Origin: Chitinophaga pinensis
GTDB lineage: Bacteria; Bacteroidota; Bacteroidia; Chitinophagales; Chitinophagaceae
Assembly: GCA_943324055.2 (NCBI GenBank)
Contig: CALPKD020000022.1
Coordinates: forward strand, 1 to 10,216
Reading direction: 5' to 3'
DNA length: 10,216 nucleotides
This document shows positions 1 to 8,242 of the stretch, piece after piece; the stretch's first letter is position 1, and every line of letters begins with the position of its first letter. A model generated the notes under the pieces. The model did no database searches, had not been told where the DNA came from, and saw only the letters and a program-made list of their open reading frames with translations. Both the position numbers and the translations under genes were made by a program.

Positions 1-1119
1 GGGGGATGCGACGAGGGGCCTTCCTATTGGGGTGAAGCAGGTGGGAAGCTCATTCGGTTTATTCATTTAATGAATGAGTTTACCAATCATCAAACAAATT
101 GGGAAAATGAAAACGTAATCCATAATATGGGTAGTTACATAGTTAAAGTCCATATCGCAGATAATAATTTTGTAAATTTCGCGGATGCATTTGGGAAATT
201 AATTCCTGACCCAGCATCTGTTTATAGTTTTGGTGAAATATTTAAGGATACTACTTTAACTCAATTCTCAACCTATCTATTTTCATTAAAAAAAGGCAAA
301 ATTGATAATGATAATGTGTTTGATTTTCTCGAAACGGCTTCTATTTTTCATAGTTTAACAACGGCAAGCCCTATAGCGCCACTGCCATTAGTTTCTTGGT
401 TGCCCAATAGACAAGTGTTGGCTGCAAGATCGAATAGTGCTACTACAAAAGGACTTTTTATTGCGATGCAGGGAGGCAATAACGGAGAAAGTCATAACCA
501 CAATGATGTAGGTAATTTTATTTTATATGCAAATGGGTTGCCGGTGATTGTAGATGCGGGTGTGGGTAGTTATACAAGTCAAACCTTTAGTAATAAGCGT
601 TACGAGTTATGGAATATGCAATCACAATGGCATAATACACCCACAATCAATGGAGTCATGCAAAAAGAAGGGCTTAGTTTTAAAGCAACGAATGTTCAAT
701 ATAAGGAACAGTCTGATAAAACAATGCTTTCAATGCATATTGAAAATGCCTATCCAAAAGAGGCCGAAGTGATTAGCTATGTCCGAGACTTTGTTTTAGA
801 TCATAAGAAATCTGAATTTAAAGTAACAGACAGCTATCAATTATTGAATGTAAAGGATACTACTACCATCCACTTATTAAGTTATGCAAAGCCTCAGGTT
901 TTATCACCAGGTTTAATTGGTTTTTTTGATGCGAATAATCAATTGTCTTTAAGGATGACTTATGATTTTAAATCACTAGATATATCAATTGCCGAAAAAC
1001 CATTGGACGATGAACGCATTATGGGTATTTGGGGTAAACAATTGTATCGAATTAATATGACTAGGAAAGTTTTAGTAAAAGTTAACAAAGAATCAATCAC
1101 ATTCTCCTTGCCTCAATAA
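1..1119 (+). CDS. Heparinase II/III-family polysaccharide lyase, C-terminal part (5' end outside window)
   Basis: The reading frame is open from base 1, so the ATG at base 70 is internal and the gene begins upstream; 372 residues are visible. The first residues (CDEGPSYWGEAGG) match the end of the alpha/alpha-toroid domain of this family; the Tyr of EGPSYW (residue 9) is a candidate catalytic tyrosine by analogy with Pedobacter heparinase II. The beta-sandwich Hepar_II_III domain follows: SHNHNDVGNF has His165 and His167, IVDAGVGSY has Asp185, and QWHNTPTING has His211. By position these resemble the catalytic histidine and the His/Asp/His zinc site of heparinase II; that assignment is mine from memory of the family. 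Such enzymes cleave acidic polysaccharides by beta-elimination and are usually periplasmic or secreted. The signal peptide, if any, lies outside the window and the substrate cannot be told. It is convergent with nifJ and probably functionally unrelated to it. The family call is firm; the exact PL family is open. Confidence 0.9.
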   Translation, partial: GGCDEGPSYWGEAGGKLIRFIHLMNEFTNHQTNWENENVIHNMGSYIVKVHIADNNFVNFADAFGKLIPDPASVYSFGEIFKDTTLTQFSTYLFSLKKGKIDNDNVFDFLETASIFHSLTTASPIAPLPLVSWLPNRQVLAARSNSATTKGLFIAMQGGNNGESHNHNDVGNFILYANGLPVIVDAGVGSYTSQTFSNKRYELWNMQSQWHNTPTINGVMQKEGLSFKATNVQYKEQSDKTMLSMHIENAYPKEAEVISYVRDFVLDHKKSEFKVTDSYQLLNVKDTTTIHLLSYAKPQVLSPGLIGFFDANNQLSLRMTYDFKSLDISIAEKPLDDERIMGIWGKQLYRINMTRKVLVKVNKESITFSLPQ

Positions 1120-1141
1120 TTACTTTATCAATATTAAAAAG

Positions 1142-1169
1142 GAAGCCCTTTCGTATTTGAGAGGGCTTC
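1142..1169. terminator. Rho-independent terminator, probably bidirectional, between convergent genes
   Basis: A perfect 8-bp inverted repeat (GAAGCCCT at 1142-1149, AGGGCTTC at 1162-1169) has a 12-base spacer that can be closed by two further weak pairs. On the minus strand the stem is followed by C and then five T (complement of A1136-1140), a good U-tract for stopping nifJ transcripts, whose stop codon lies about 55 bases before the hairpin. On the plus strand the stem is followed by TTTGTGTT, a weaker U-tract, placed 22 bases after the lyase stop. One hairpin probably serves both genes. Confidence 0.8.
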
Positions 1170-1223
1170 TTTGTGTTCATTCAGACAAAACAGTAATTAC
1201 AATTTATATACAAATAAGTCAAA

Positions 1224-4200
1224 TTATAAATTTTTAAAAGTAAGTAGTTTTTCTAATCTTGTATGCATTCCATCATTGGCTTGATTTAGGAAATCATGTG
1301 CTTTGTCGGGGTAGTTATTTTTAATCGTAGCAAAACGATTTTCATTGTATAAGAAATCCTCCATTGGTAATGTTGGGTCCTTGCTATCTAGCATAAATCG
1401 TTTTCCTTTTTCGTTCATTGGATTAAAACGGAATAATGGCCAATAACCTGTTTTAACAGCTAAAGCCTGTTGGTCTAATCCATGGCACATATCATAACCG
1501 TGTGCGATACAATGGCTATAGGCGATGATGATTGAAGGTCCTGGGTAGGCTTCTGCTTCAAGGATAGTTTTTAATGCATGTACATCATTCGCGCCCATTG
1601 CTATTTCTGCGACATAGGCGTTTCCATGTGCCATTGCCTGCATTGCTAAATCTTTCTTGCCTGTTGTTTTTCCTTTTATAGAGAACTTGGCACTTGCGCC
1701 AATTGGAGAGGATTTTGACTTTTGCCCACCTGTATTTGAATATACTTCAGTATCTAATACTAAAATATTTACATTCTCTCCAGTTGACAGTACATGGTCT
1801 AATCCACTAAAGCCAATATCATAAGCCCAACCATCTCCACCCACAATCCACATTGATTTTTTCTCCAAGAATCCAGCTACCTGACTTAATAAACCAGCAG
1901 CAGGGTTGCTGATATCTTTCAATTTATTTTTTACTTGATTCACCGCTAAGCGTTGCTTGATTATTGCAGCCTCATCCTCCTCGTTGTTATTCAGAATGGC
2001 ATCTGTTAATTCAGTACCAATATCTTCTCTAATAGTTTTTAATAATGAAGTTGCATATTGACGCTTCATGTCTGTTGCTAATTTAATACCTAATCCAAAT
2101 TCAGCATTGTCCTCAAATAATGAGTTTGCCCATGCTGGGCCATTTCCTTCGGCATTCATGCTCCATGGTGTAGTAGGTAAGTTTCCTCCAAAGATGGAAG
2201 AACATCCTGTTGCATTTGCTACAATCATTCTATCTCCAAATAACTGAGTCAGTAATTTTAAATAGGGGGTTTCTCCACAACCACTGCATGCTCCAGAAAA
2301 CTCAAACAAGGGTTCTAAAAATTGAGAGCCTTTTACAGTTGTTTTAGCAACTCTTGTCCTGTCAATATCTGGCAATGACAGGAAGAAGTCCCAGTTCTTT
2401 TTCTCCGTTTCTTTTAAAGGAATCACATCTTGCATATTGATTGCTTTATGACCCAGTTCTGTTTTACTTTCAATTGGACAAACTTCCACACATAAATTAC
2501 AACCGGTACAATCTTCTACCGCAACTTGTAAAGTATAGGCTTCGCTATCCTTCATAAATTCTTTTCCGATTGGGGCAACGTGTTTGAAAAAATCAGGTGC
2601 TTTATCCAATTGGCTTGCATCATACACTTTAGGTCTAATGGCTGCATGAGGACAAACAAAGAAACACTTTCCGCATTGTGAACATAAGCTTGGATCCCAT
2701 ACAGGAACCTGTTCTGCAATGTTTCGCTTCTCATATTTTGTAGTTGCAGAAGGGTAGGTTCCGTCTGTAGGGAACGCACTTACTGGTAATTCATCTCCCT
2801 CGCCAGCAATGATTTTCGCTAATACATTTTTAACAAAGTCGGGTGCATTTGCGGAAACTGCTGGAGTGATTTCCTTTGTTCCAATCAAAAATCCGCTATA
2901 ATCTAATAAAGATAAATTTTCTAAAGTTTTATCGATGGCATCAAAATTCTTTTTAACCACTGCCTCTCCTTTTTTACCGTATGTTTTTTTCACCGCATTT
3001 TTAATAGCTGTAATTGCATCTTCTTTTGGCATGATATTAGAAATTGCAAAGAAGCATGTTTGTAAAATAGAATTAATACGAGAACCCATACCTGTTTCTT
3101 TGGCCACCTTAGATGCATTGATTACATAGAGTTTTAATTGTTTCTCTACGATTTCTTCTTGAATCGTATGCGGAATATGTTGCCATACTTCCTCATTGCT
3201 ATAAGGTGCATTTAGTAAGAAGGTTGCACCATGTTGTACATCTTTTAAAATGTCATAAGTTTCTAAATAATGAAAATGATGACAAGCCACAAAATTGGCT
3301 GAATTAATCAAGTAGGTTGAATGAATCGGATGATCACTAAAGCGTAAATGTGAAACGGTCAAAGAGCCTGATTTTTTTGAATCATATACAAAATAAGCCT
3401 GTACATGATTGTCCGTTACATCTCCAATAATCTTGATGGTATTTTTATTAGCACTTACTGTTCCGTCTGCACCTAATCCAAAGAACAAGCCACGGAATAA
3501 ATGTTGATCTTCTAAACTAAACTTTTTGTCGTAACTCAAGCTTGTGTGGGTAATGTCATCATTGATTCCAATGGTAAATCCATTCTTAGGTTTCGTCTTG
3601 CTTAATTCTTCAAAAATACCTTTTACCATTGCTGGGTTAAATTCCTTGGATGCTAAACCATATCTGCCTCCAATTACTTTTGGCATTGTGCCTTCCCATT
3701 GCGCATGCAGTGCATTAATTACATCCATAAATAACGGTTCCCCGATAGCGCCTGTTTCTTTACATCTATCTAATACGGCAATTTTTTGTACACTCGTAGG
3801 AATCGCTTTAATAAAATGGCTCACTGAAAATGGACGGTATAAGTGCACACAAAGGAAGCCTGTTTTTTCTCCATTTTTGTTTAAGTAGTCTACTGTTTCC
3901 TTAACTGTTCCTGAGCCAGAACCCATAATAATTATAATTCGCTCTGCTTGTGCGTGACCATAATATTCAAATAATTTATAAGCACGACCGGTCAAAGTTT
4001 CAAATTGTTTCATGGTTGCCTCTACAATTTCAGGCACTTTCCAATGGTATTCATTACAAGCTTCTCTACTTTGAAAATAAACGTCTGCATTTTGTGCAGT
4101 TCCTCTTATAAACGGATTTTCAGGATTTAAAGAACGTTGTCTATGACGTGCTACTTCCTTTTCGTCAATCATTTCTTTAATAATATAATCAGGTAGTACG

Positions 4201-4799
4201 TTTACTTCGTTTATTTCATGTGATGTTCTAAAGCCATCAAAAATATTGAGAAAAGGGATGCTTGATTTTAAACTTGCTGCAGTAGCGATCATTGCCATAT
4301 CATGTGCTTCCTGTGCATTATTGCCAAATAACATTGCAAATCCAGTAGCTCTCACTGCCATCACATCACTGTGGTCTCCAAAAATAGATAACGCATGTGT
4401 TGCCAATGCTCTTGCAGCTATATGAAATACAGTGGGGGTTAGTTCCCCTGCAATCTTGTACATATTTGGAATCATCAACAATAAGCCCTGGGAACAAGTA
4501 AATGTGGAAGCTAGTGCACCACCTTGTAAAGCCCCGTGAATTGCACCAGCAGCGCCCGCCTCACTTTGCATTTCAATAATCTTTGGTATTTCTCCGTAAA
4601 TGTTTACTTTATTATCGCTACTCCATTCCTCAGCAAATTCGCCCATGGTAGACGAAGGAGTGATTGGGTAAATGGCACATACCTCACTTGTTTTATAAGC
4701 AATGTGAACAGCTGCTTCATTGCCGTCCATGACAGTAAATATGGGTTTCCCCTTTGCAAGTGTTTCGGTTGTTTTTAGATTGGTTACAACGCTTTCCAT
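1224..4799 (-). CDS. nifJ: Pyruvate:ferredoxin (flavodoxin) oxidoreductase
   Basis: This single-chain, 1191-residue cytoplasmic enzyme converts pyruvate and CoA to acetyl-CoA and CO2 and reduces ferredoxin or flavodoxin. Domains in order: pyruvate-binding domain I (about 20-265, YPITPSS at 44-50), domain II (about 270-400, MGSGSG near 292), the gamma domain (about 425-585), the EKR domain (about 590-660), a two-[4Fe-4S] ferredoxin domain (Cys706/709/712/716 and Cys764/767/770/774), and the thiamine-diphosphate domain (GGDGW with Asp989; EVYSNTGGQ with Thr1017, Val1019, Asn1022). The proximal cluster cysteines Cys838, 841, 866 and 1097 have exactly the spacing of Desulfovibrio africanus Cys812, 815, 840 and 1071, so every cofactor ligand is present. 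The chain ends 94 residues after Cys1097, against about 160 in D. africanus, so the C-terminal oxygen-protecting extension is missing. The ATG at 4799 has no Shine-Dalgarno sequence, usual for Bacteroidota. It lies 94 bases behind the small gene that follows nuoN and may have its own promoter there. Confidence 0.97.
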   Translation of the reverse strand: MESVVTNLKTTETLAKGKPIFTVMDGNEAAVHIAYKTSEVCAIYPITPSSTMGEFAEEWSSDNKVNIYGEIPKIIEMQSEAGAAGAIHGALQGGALASTFTCSQGLLLMIPNMYKIAGELTPTVFHIAARALATHALSIFGDHSDVMAVRATGFAMLFGNNAQEAHDMAMIATAASLKSSIPFLNIFDGFRTSHEINEVNVLPDYIIKEMIDEKEVARHRQRSLNPENPFIRGTAQNADVYFQSREACNEYHWKVPEIVEATMKQFETLTGRAYKLFEYYGHAQAERIIIIMGSGSGTVKETVDYLNKNGEKTGFLCVHLYRPFSVSHFIKAIPTSVQKIAVLDRCKETGAIGEPLFMDVINALHAQWEGTMPKVIGGRYGLASKEFNPAMVKGIFEELSKTKPKNGFTIGINDDITHTSLSYDKKFSLEDQHLFRGLFFGLGADGTVSANKNTIKIIGDVTDNHVQAYFVYDSKKSGSLTVSHLRFSDHPIHSTYLINSANFVACHHFHYLETYDILKDVQHGATFLLNAPYSNEEVWQHIPHTIQEEIVEKQLKLYVINASKVAKETGMGSRINSILQTCFFAISNIMPKEDAITAIKNAVKKTYGKKGEAVVKKNFDAIDKTLENLSLLDYSGFLIGTKEITPAVSANAPDFVKNVLAKIIAGEGDELPVSAFPTDGTYPSATTKYEKRNIAEQVPVWDPSLCSQCGKCFFVCPHAAIRPKVYDASQLDKAPDFFKHVAPIGKEFMKDSEAYTLQVAVEDCTGCNLCVEVCPIESKTELGHKAINMQDVIPLKETEKKNWDFFLSLPDIDRTRVAKTTVKGSQFLEPLFEFSGACSGCGETPYLKLLTQLFGDRMIVANATGCSSIFGGNLPTTPWSMNAEGNGPAWANSLFEDNAEFGLGIKLATDMKRQYATSLLKTIREDIGTELTDAILNNNEEDEAAIIKQRLAVNQVKNKLKDISNPAAGLLSQVAGFLEKKSMWIVGGDGWAYDIGFSGLDHVLSTGENVNILVLDTEVYSNTGGQKSKSSPIGASAKFSIKGKTTGKKDLAMQAMAHGNAYVAEIAMGANDVHALKTILEAEAYPGPSIIIAYSHCIAHGYDMCHGLDQQALAVKTGYWPLFRFNPMNEKGKRFMLDSKDPTLPMEDFLYNENRFATIKNNYPDKAHDFLNQANDGMHTRLEKLLTFKNL

Positions 4800-4805
4800 A
4801 CTAGA

Positions 4806-4834
4806 CTAATTTGTTGTTTAAGTAGCCAAATTAG
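4806..4834. promoter_or_regulatory. 8-bp inverted repeat in the nifJ leader, candidate operator
   Basis: CTAATTTG (4806-4813) and CAAATTAG (4827-4834) are perfect inverted copies with a 13-base spacer, so the half-site centres are 21 bp apart, two helical turns. The repeat ends 7 bases before the nifJ ATG. On the minus strand the distal arm reads CTAATTTG, a poor match to the Bacteroidota -7 box TAnnTTTG; a TTTTG lies 16 bases further up, at the complement of 4850-4855. That spacing is shorter than the usual 19-21, so I do not call a promoter. It could be a dimeric-regulator operator, an mRNA hairpin over the start region, or chance in AT-rich DNA. Confidence 0.35.
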
Positions 4835-4893
4835 CCCAATCAAAAAAATCAAAACATGATTAATATCAGTCTCAGTAAGGATATCGGTTAGCT

Positions 4894-5319
4894 CTAACCA
4901 TGGTCAAAATAGGGAACGGTATCATCAGAGGTCAACTCCTTTTGTTGCCAGTAAGCGAGTGTAACGATATGACCATCAGCTGTTTTTAAAAGTCGTCCAA
5001 ATACAGCGTTGGTTGCATTAAAAGTAAGGTCTGTTACACCAATTGTAAAAGTAGTGGGTGCTGGTGGTACCTCAGGTTCGGCAGGAGTTGGATTCATTGG
5101 ACTTGTTGATGCCTCCCCTCCCTCCGCTAATGGAGTTGAAACTGGTACGGGAGCAGGAGCAGCTTTTGGTGCAGGACTTCCTGTTACCACAACCGTATAG
5201 TGATTCAATTCAAGAAGCGCTTTTAAAAACTGCAGACGTTCAGGGCTTGCATTTTTTTCAACAACAGAACATTTAATTCCGTCTAAATCTTCAAATTCAT
5301 GATTCTTATTAATAGCCAT
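4894..5319 (-). CDS. Unrecognised small protein with Pro/Ala-rich linker, between nuoN and nifJ
   Basis: The protein has 141 residues and I do not recognise a named family. Three parts are visible. Residues 1-45 form a charged N-terminal segment (EFEDLDGIKCSVVEKN, then a likely helix about 26-39 and a strand TVVV), with the only cysteine at 17. Residues 46-90 are a low-complexity linker rich in Pro, Ala, Thr and Glu. Residues 91-141 are a second folded segment (TFTIGVTDLTFN, then GRLLKT, DGHIVTLAYWQQKE, ending PYFDHG). There is no signal peptide or membrane segment, so it is probably cytosolic. The linker resembles the flexible AP-rich hinges of multidomain enzymes, which is a resemblance only. 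The frame extends upstream to a TTG at 5328, but the ATG at 5319 gives the natural start MAINKNHEF. It begins 14 bases after the nuoN stop, so it is very likely cotranscribed with the nuo genes. The coding call rests on compact spacing and the folded-linker-folded composition; function is unknown. Confidence 0.8.
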   Translation of the reverse strand: MAINKNHEFEDLDGIKCSVVEKNASPERLQFLKALLELNHYTVVVTGSPAPKAAPAPVPVSTPLAEGGEASTSPMNPTPAEPEVPPAPTTFTIGVTDLTFNATNAVFGRLLKTADGHIVTLAYWQQKELTSDDTVPYFDHG

Positions 5320-5333
5320 AACAAACAATTTTT

Positions 5334-6743
5334 TTATAATCCAATACTGAATGAATAAATGTAATCATAGATACAGCTTACTAAGCCTGTAACAAGGATA
5401 CCCACAAGACAGATGTACATTGCTATTTTTGAAATACGAGGTAGTGCTAATTTTGGAATAGGTTGATCATTTTCGTCCATGAAGATGGCTTTCACTACTC
5501 TTAAATAATAGTAAAATGAAATAACCATATTCAATGCGGCAAATGTAATGAGTCCGTAATTTCCTTTTGCAGCCCCAGCCATCAGTAAAAACAATTTACC
5601 AAAAAATCCTGCTGTTGGTGGCACACCAGCTAAAGAGAACAAGGCGATGGTAATTACCCAGGAAAGAAAAGGGTTCGTTTTGTAAAATCCTTTAAAGTCC
5701 GAAATTTTTTCCTTTCCAGTTAATGCACTCACCACCGATACTACGCCAAATGCGGCAAGGTTAGAGAATACATAGATTAAGATAAAGTATACTAACGATG
5801 CAGATCCTTGTTGGGAGCTCCCTGAAATGCCAATTAATATAAATCCTACTTGGGCTATGGATGAAAAGGCTAAGAACCTTTTAAAATTGTCTTGTCTTAA
5901 GGCGAATAGATTTCCGATTAATATGGTGGCAACCGAAAGCACTACTAAAACTGCATACCAGGTTGAGGCGATTGGATTAAATACTTTATAAAGTATGGAA
6001 GTGAAAGTAAATAACACTGCCGCTTTTGAAATGACTGATAAAAAGGACGTTACCGCTACCGGGGATACTTCATATACATCCGCTGTCCATAAATGAAAAG
6101 GAACTGCAGAAATTTTAAATGCAAAACCGGATACTAATAAGATGAATGCAAATATTTGTAATGGATTATTACTTAAATGTGCGGTAAGAACACTAAAGCT
6201 TAATGTGCCACTTGTCCCGTATAAAAAGGAGATACCCATTAATAAGATACCTGAAGAAAAAGCGGATGATAAAATCAATTTCATTGCAGCTTCGGATGAT
6301 TTCCTTTTAGTTAAATCAAAGTTGGCAGCTGCCGCTAATGGGATAGTCGACATTTCTAATCCTAAATAGAACATTAATAAGTTGCCACTTGAAATCATAA
6401 AGAACATCCCTAATAAGGAAGTGAATAGTAGTAAATAAAACTCTGCCACTTGTTTGTGGTCCTTTAGCCAAGCGTAGGATTGCATGGAGATGATCCAAAT
6501 TGCTAGGTTTAATATATTTTTCTCTAAAACAATTAATGGGTTGGTGCTAAACATGCTACTAAATAATTCACCTTGGCCCATGCCATATAAGCCAGCAGCT
6601 AGATTAACAAATAGTAATACATTTATTAAGTTGAGTAGGCTTTCATTGCTGCGCTCTTTCCCTAATTTAATAAAGAGTAATAAAAAAATCAGGAAGCATA
6701 AAATCAACTCCTGCCTAAGTAATAAAAAAATATTATTTAACAT
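5334..6743 (-). CDS. nuoN: NADH-quinone oxidoreductase (complex I) subunit N
   Basis: This is a membrane-arm, antiporter-like subunit of complex I, one of the three large proton-pumping subunits in the cytoplasmic membrane. At 469 residues it is close to the E. coli protein (485), and it is hydrophobic throughout, consistent with about 14 transmembrane helices. The proton-channel residues are all there: Glu130 in LGLEMSTIPL (E. coli Glu133), Lys210 in FKISAVPFHLW (Lys217), Lys240 in ISKAAVL (Lys247, with the same 30-residue spacing), and Lys383 in GFFGKLF on the late channel helix. PFHLWTADVYEVSP is the typical NuoN signature. The ATG at 6743 lies 8 bases after the nuoM stop with no Shine-Dalgarno sequence. 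Order and spacing with nuoL and nuoM show one operon. Confidence 0.96.
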   Translation of the reverse strand: MLNNIFLLLRQELILCFLIFLLLFIKLGKERSNESLLNLINVLLFVNLAAGLYGMGQGELFSSMFSTNPLIVLEKNILNLAIWIISMQSYAWLKDHKQVAEFYLLLFTSLLGMFFMISSGNLLMFYLGLEMSTIPLAAAANFDLTKRKSSEAAMKLILSSAFSSGILLMGISFLYGTSGTLSFSVLTAHLSNNPLQIFAFILLVSGFAFKISAVPFHLWTADVYEVSPVAVTSFLSVISKAAVLFTFTSILYKVFNPIASTWYAVLVVLSVATILIGNLFALRQDNFKRFLAFSSIAQVGFILIGISGSSQQGSASLVYFILIYVFSNLAAFGVVSVVSALTGKEKISDFKGFYKTNPFLSWVITIALFSLAGVPPTAGFFGKLFLLMAGAAKGNYGLITFAALNMVISFYYYLRVVKAIFMDENDQPIPKLALPRISKIAMYICLVGILVTGLVSCIYDYIYSFSIGL

Positions 6744-6751
6744 CGTTCGAG

Positions 6752-8233
6752 TTATTTAAGGGTAATGGCTTTTTCAATCTGTAACATTAAAACATCGGTA
6801 CTTGGCATAATTAATTGGTTGATTAAAAATGGCGCTATTCCGATGATTAAAATTCCAGTTATTAATAATCCTGCTGCTAGTTTCTCATTCCAATTTGCAT
6901 CTGATAAAATTGCGTGTTCGCTACTGATTGGCCCCATAATGGTTTTACCTGTTGCACGTAAAATATATACTGCTGTAACTACAATAGAGGCAGCAGAAAG
7001 GACAGTGGCTAAACGATAGTACCCGTTTGGATTGGCCCAAGATCCCATAAACACCGTCATCTCAGCGACGAATCCGCTAAATCCAGGTAGTCCTAATGAA
7101 CATAAACCAGCAATGACAAACACAGTAGATATAAACGGCATGGCCTTTAGTAAGCCACCTAACTGCGCAACCATCCTGGTATGTGTTCGCGTATAAATCA
7201 TTCCAATGGCGGCGAAGAATAAGGCGGTCATTAACCCATGTGAAACCATTTGTATCACCGCGCCGTTGATAGATGTTTTGTTAAGCATGCCAATTCCTAA
7301 TATTACAAATCCACAGTGGCTGATGGATGAATAAGCGTTGATGTATTTTAAATCGGTTTGCATCATCGTAGCAAATGCTCCGTAGATAATGGCAATGGTA
7401 GCAAGGATAATAATAATCCAAGAATAACTATGCGCTGCTTCGGGCATTAATGCAGCAATACGTAAACAGCCATAACCACCCAATTTCATGGAGATACCAG
7501 CTAAAAACATGGACGCAGCTGTTGGAGCGGAAGCATGTCCATCAGGTACCCAAGTGTGGAAAGGGAATAAAGCTGCAAAAATTCCAAAACCAATAAAGGC
7601 AAAAGGGAAGAAGAATTGCTGCACACCTGCTGAAATACCTACACGTGAAATTTCAACGATATCAAAAGTATGGGTATTGTAATAGATGCCTAATAAGCCA
7701 ACAAATACCAATGCGGATCCACCCATTAACATTAAGGCCAACTTCATAGCGCTATTGTCTTTCTTACCACTTCCCCAAATACCGATTAATAAGAATTTAG
7801 GAATGACTGCCACTTCTAAAAAGAAAAACATAGTAAATAGATCCAGTGAAATAAAGAACCCATAGGCACCCATGCTTAATAGTACCAATAAAAAGAAATA
7901 CTCTTTGCTTAACTTGTCCATTGTCCAAGAAACTAATATGCCCGCTACTACAATTACCGAAGTTAATAAGATCATGGCAAGTGATATGCCGTCAATCCCA
8001 ATATGATAATTGATATGCAGCGCCTTAAACCAAGTATAGTTCATTTCAAATAAATGAGTGGCCGTGTTTCCGGCGGCTCTTTCATTCAGGTATTGTTTCA
8101 ATAATAATATAGCAAGCCCTAATTGTGCAAAGGAACCCACTAGGCCAACGATTCTAATCTGTTTTAACCCCTTGCTAATCAAAATCGCTAAAGCAGTAAG
8201 TAAGGGTAATAAGATCAATAATGATAAATTCAT
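6752..8233 (-). CDS. nuoM: NADH-quinone oxidoreductase (complex I) subunit M
   Basis: This is the middle proton-pumping membrane subunit of complex I: 493 residues (E. coli 509), hydrophobic, about 14 transmembrane helices. Family marks are FFFLEVAVIPKFLLIG with Glu140 (E. coli Glu144), PFHTWVPDGHASAPTAAS from residue 224, SMKLGGYG with Lys250 (Lys265), QTDLKYINAYSSISHCGF, VSHGLMTALFF, and GLPGFSGFVAEM with the late-helix Glu (Glu407). One key residue differs. Aligning PFHTW with E. coli PLHGW puts Phe219 at the place of the channel lysine Lys234, and the whole preceding helix has no basic residue. The 31-residue distance to Lys250 equals the E. coli distance, so the alignment has no gap here. 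I think this is a subfamily trait rather than damage, because the frame is intact and all other signatures are kept. It starts 9 bases after the last base of nuoL and shares its operon. Confidence 0.96.
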   Translation of the reverse strand: MNLSLLILLPLLTALAILISKGLKQIRIVGLVGSFAQLGLAILLLKQYLNERAAGNTATHLFEMNYTWFKALHINYHIGIDGISLAMILLTSVIVVAGILVSWTMDKLSKEYFFLLVLLSMGAYGFFISLDLFTMFFFLEVAVIPKFLLIGIWGSGKKDNSAMKLALMLMGGSALVFVGLLGIYYNTHTFDIVEISRVGISAGVQQFFFPFAFIGFGIFAALFPFHTWVPDGHASAPTAASMFLAGISMKLGGYGCLRIAALMPEAAHSYSWIIIILATIAIIYGAFATMMQTDLKYINAYSSISHCGFVILGIGMLNKTSINGAVIQMVSHGLMTALFFAAIGMIYTRTHTRMVAQLGGLLKAMPFISTVFVIAGLCSLGLPGFSGFVAEMTVFMGSWANPNGYYRLATVLSAASIVVTAVYILRATGKTIMGPISSEHAILSDANWNEKLAAGLLITGILIIGIAPFLINQLIMPSTDVLMLQIEKAITLK

Positions 8234-8242
8234 ATAAATATT

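Noticed and set aside
70..1119. The ATG at base 70 as the start of the plus-strand gene
   Set aside because: The frame is open to base 1 and the upstream 23 codons carry the conserved EGPSYW motif, so this ATG is internal to a gene cut by the window edge.
3544..3888. 114-codon plus-strand frame inside nifJ
   Set aside because: It lies wholly antisense to a well-conserved nifJ section and shows no family resemblance or start signals.
4826..4855. Bacteroidota-type promoter for nifJ (CTAATTTG box with upstream TTTTG)
   Set aside because: The -7 box mismatches TAnnTTTG at the TA, and the 16-base spacing is too short; kept only as a remark under the inverted repeat.
4886..4899. Small hairpin GGTTAG-CT-CTAACC overlapping the stop codon of the small gene
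   Set aside because: The stem is short with an unworkably small loop unless the last pair opens, and no U-tract follows on the minus strand, so I do not call a terminator.
5009..5276. Plus-strand frames rich in Gly/Ala/Val or Leu/Pro opposite the small gene
   Set aside because: They are the antisense reading of the Pro/Ala-rich linker; low-complexity GC-richer DNA keeps several frames open without being coding.
5320..5328. TTG at 5328 as start of the small gene, giving three extra residues
   Set aside because: The ATG three codons further in is a stronger start codon and gives a sensible N-terminus; the extension adds only TTG, Phe and Val.
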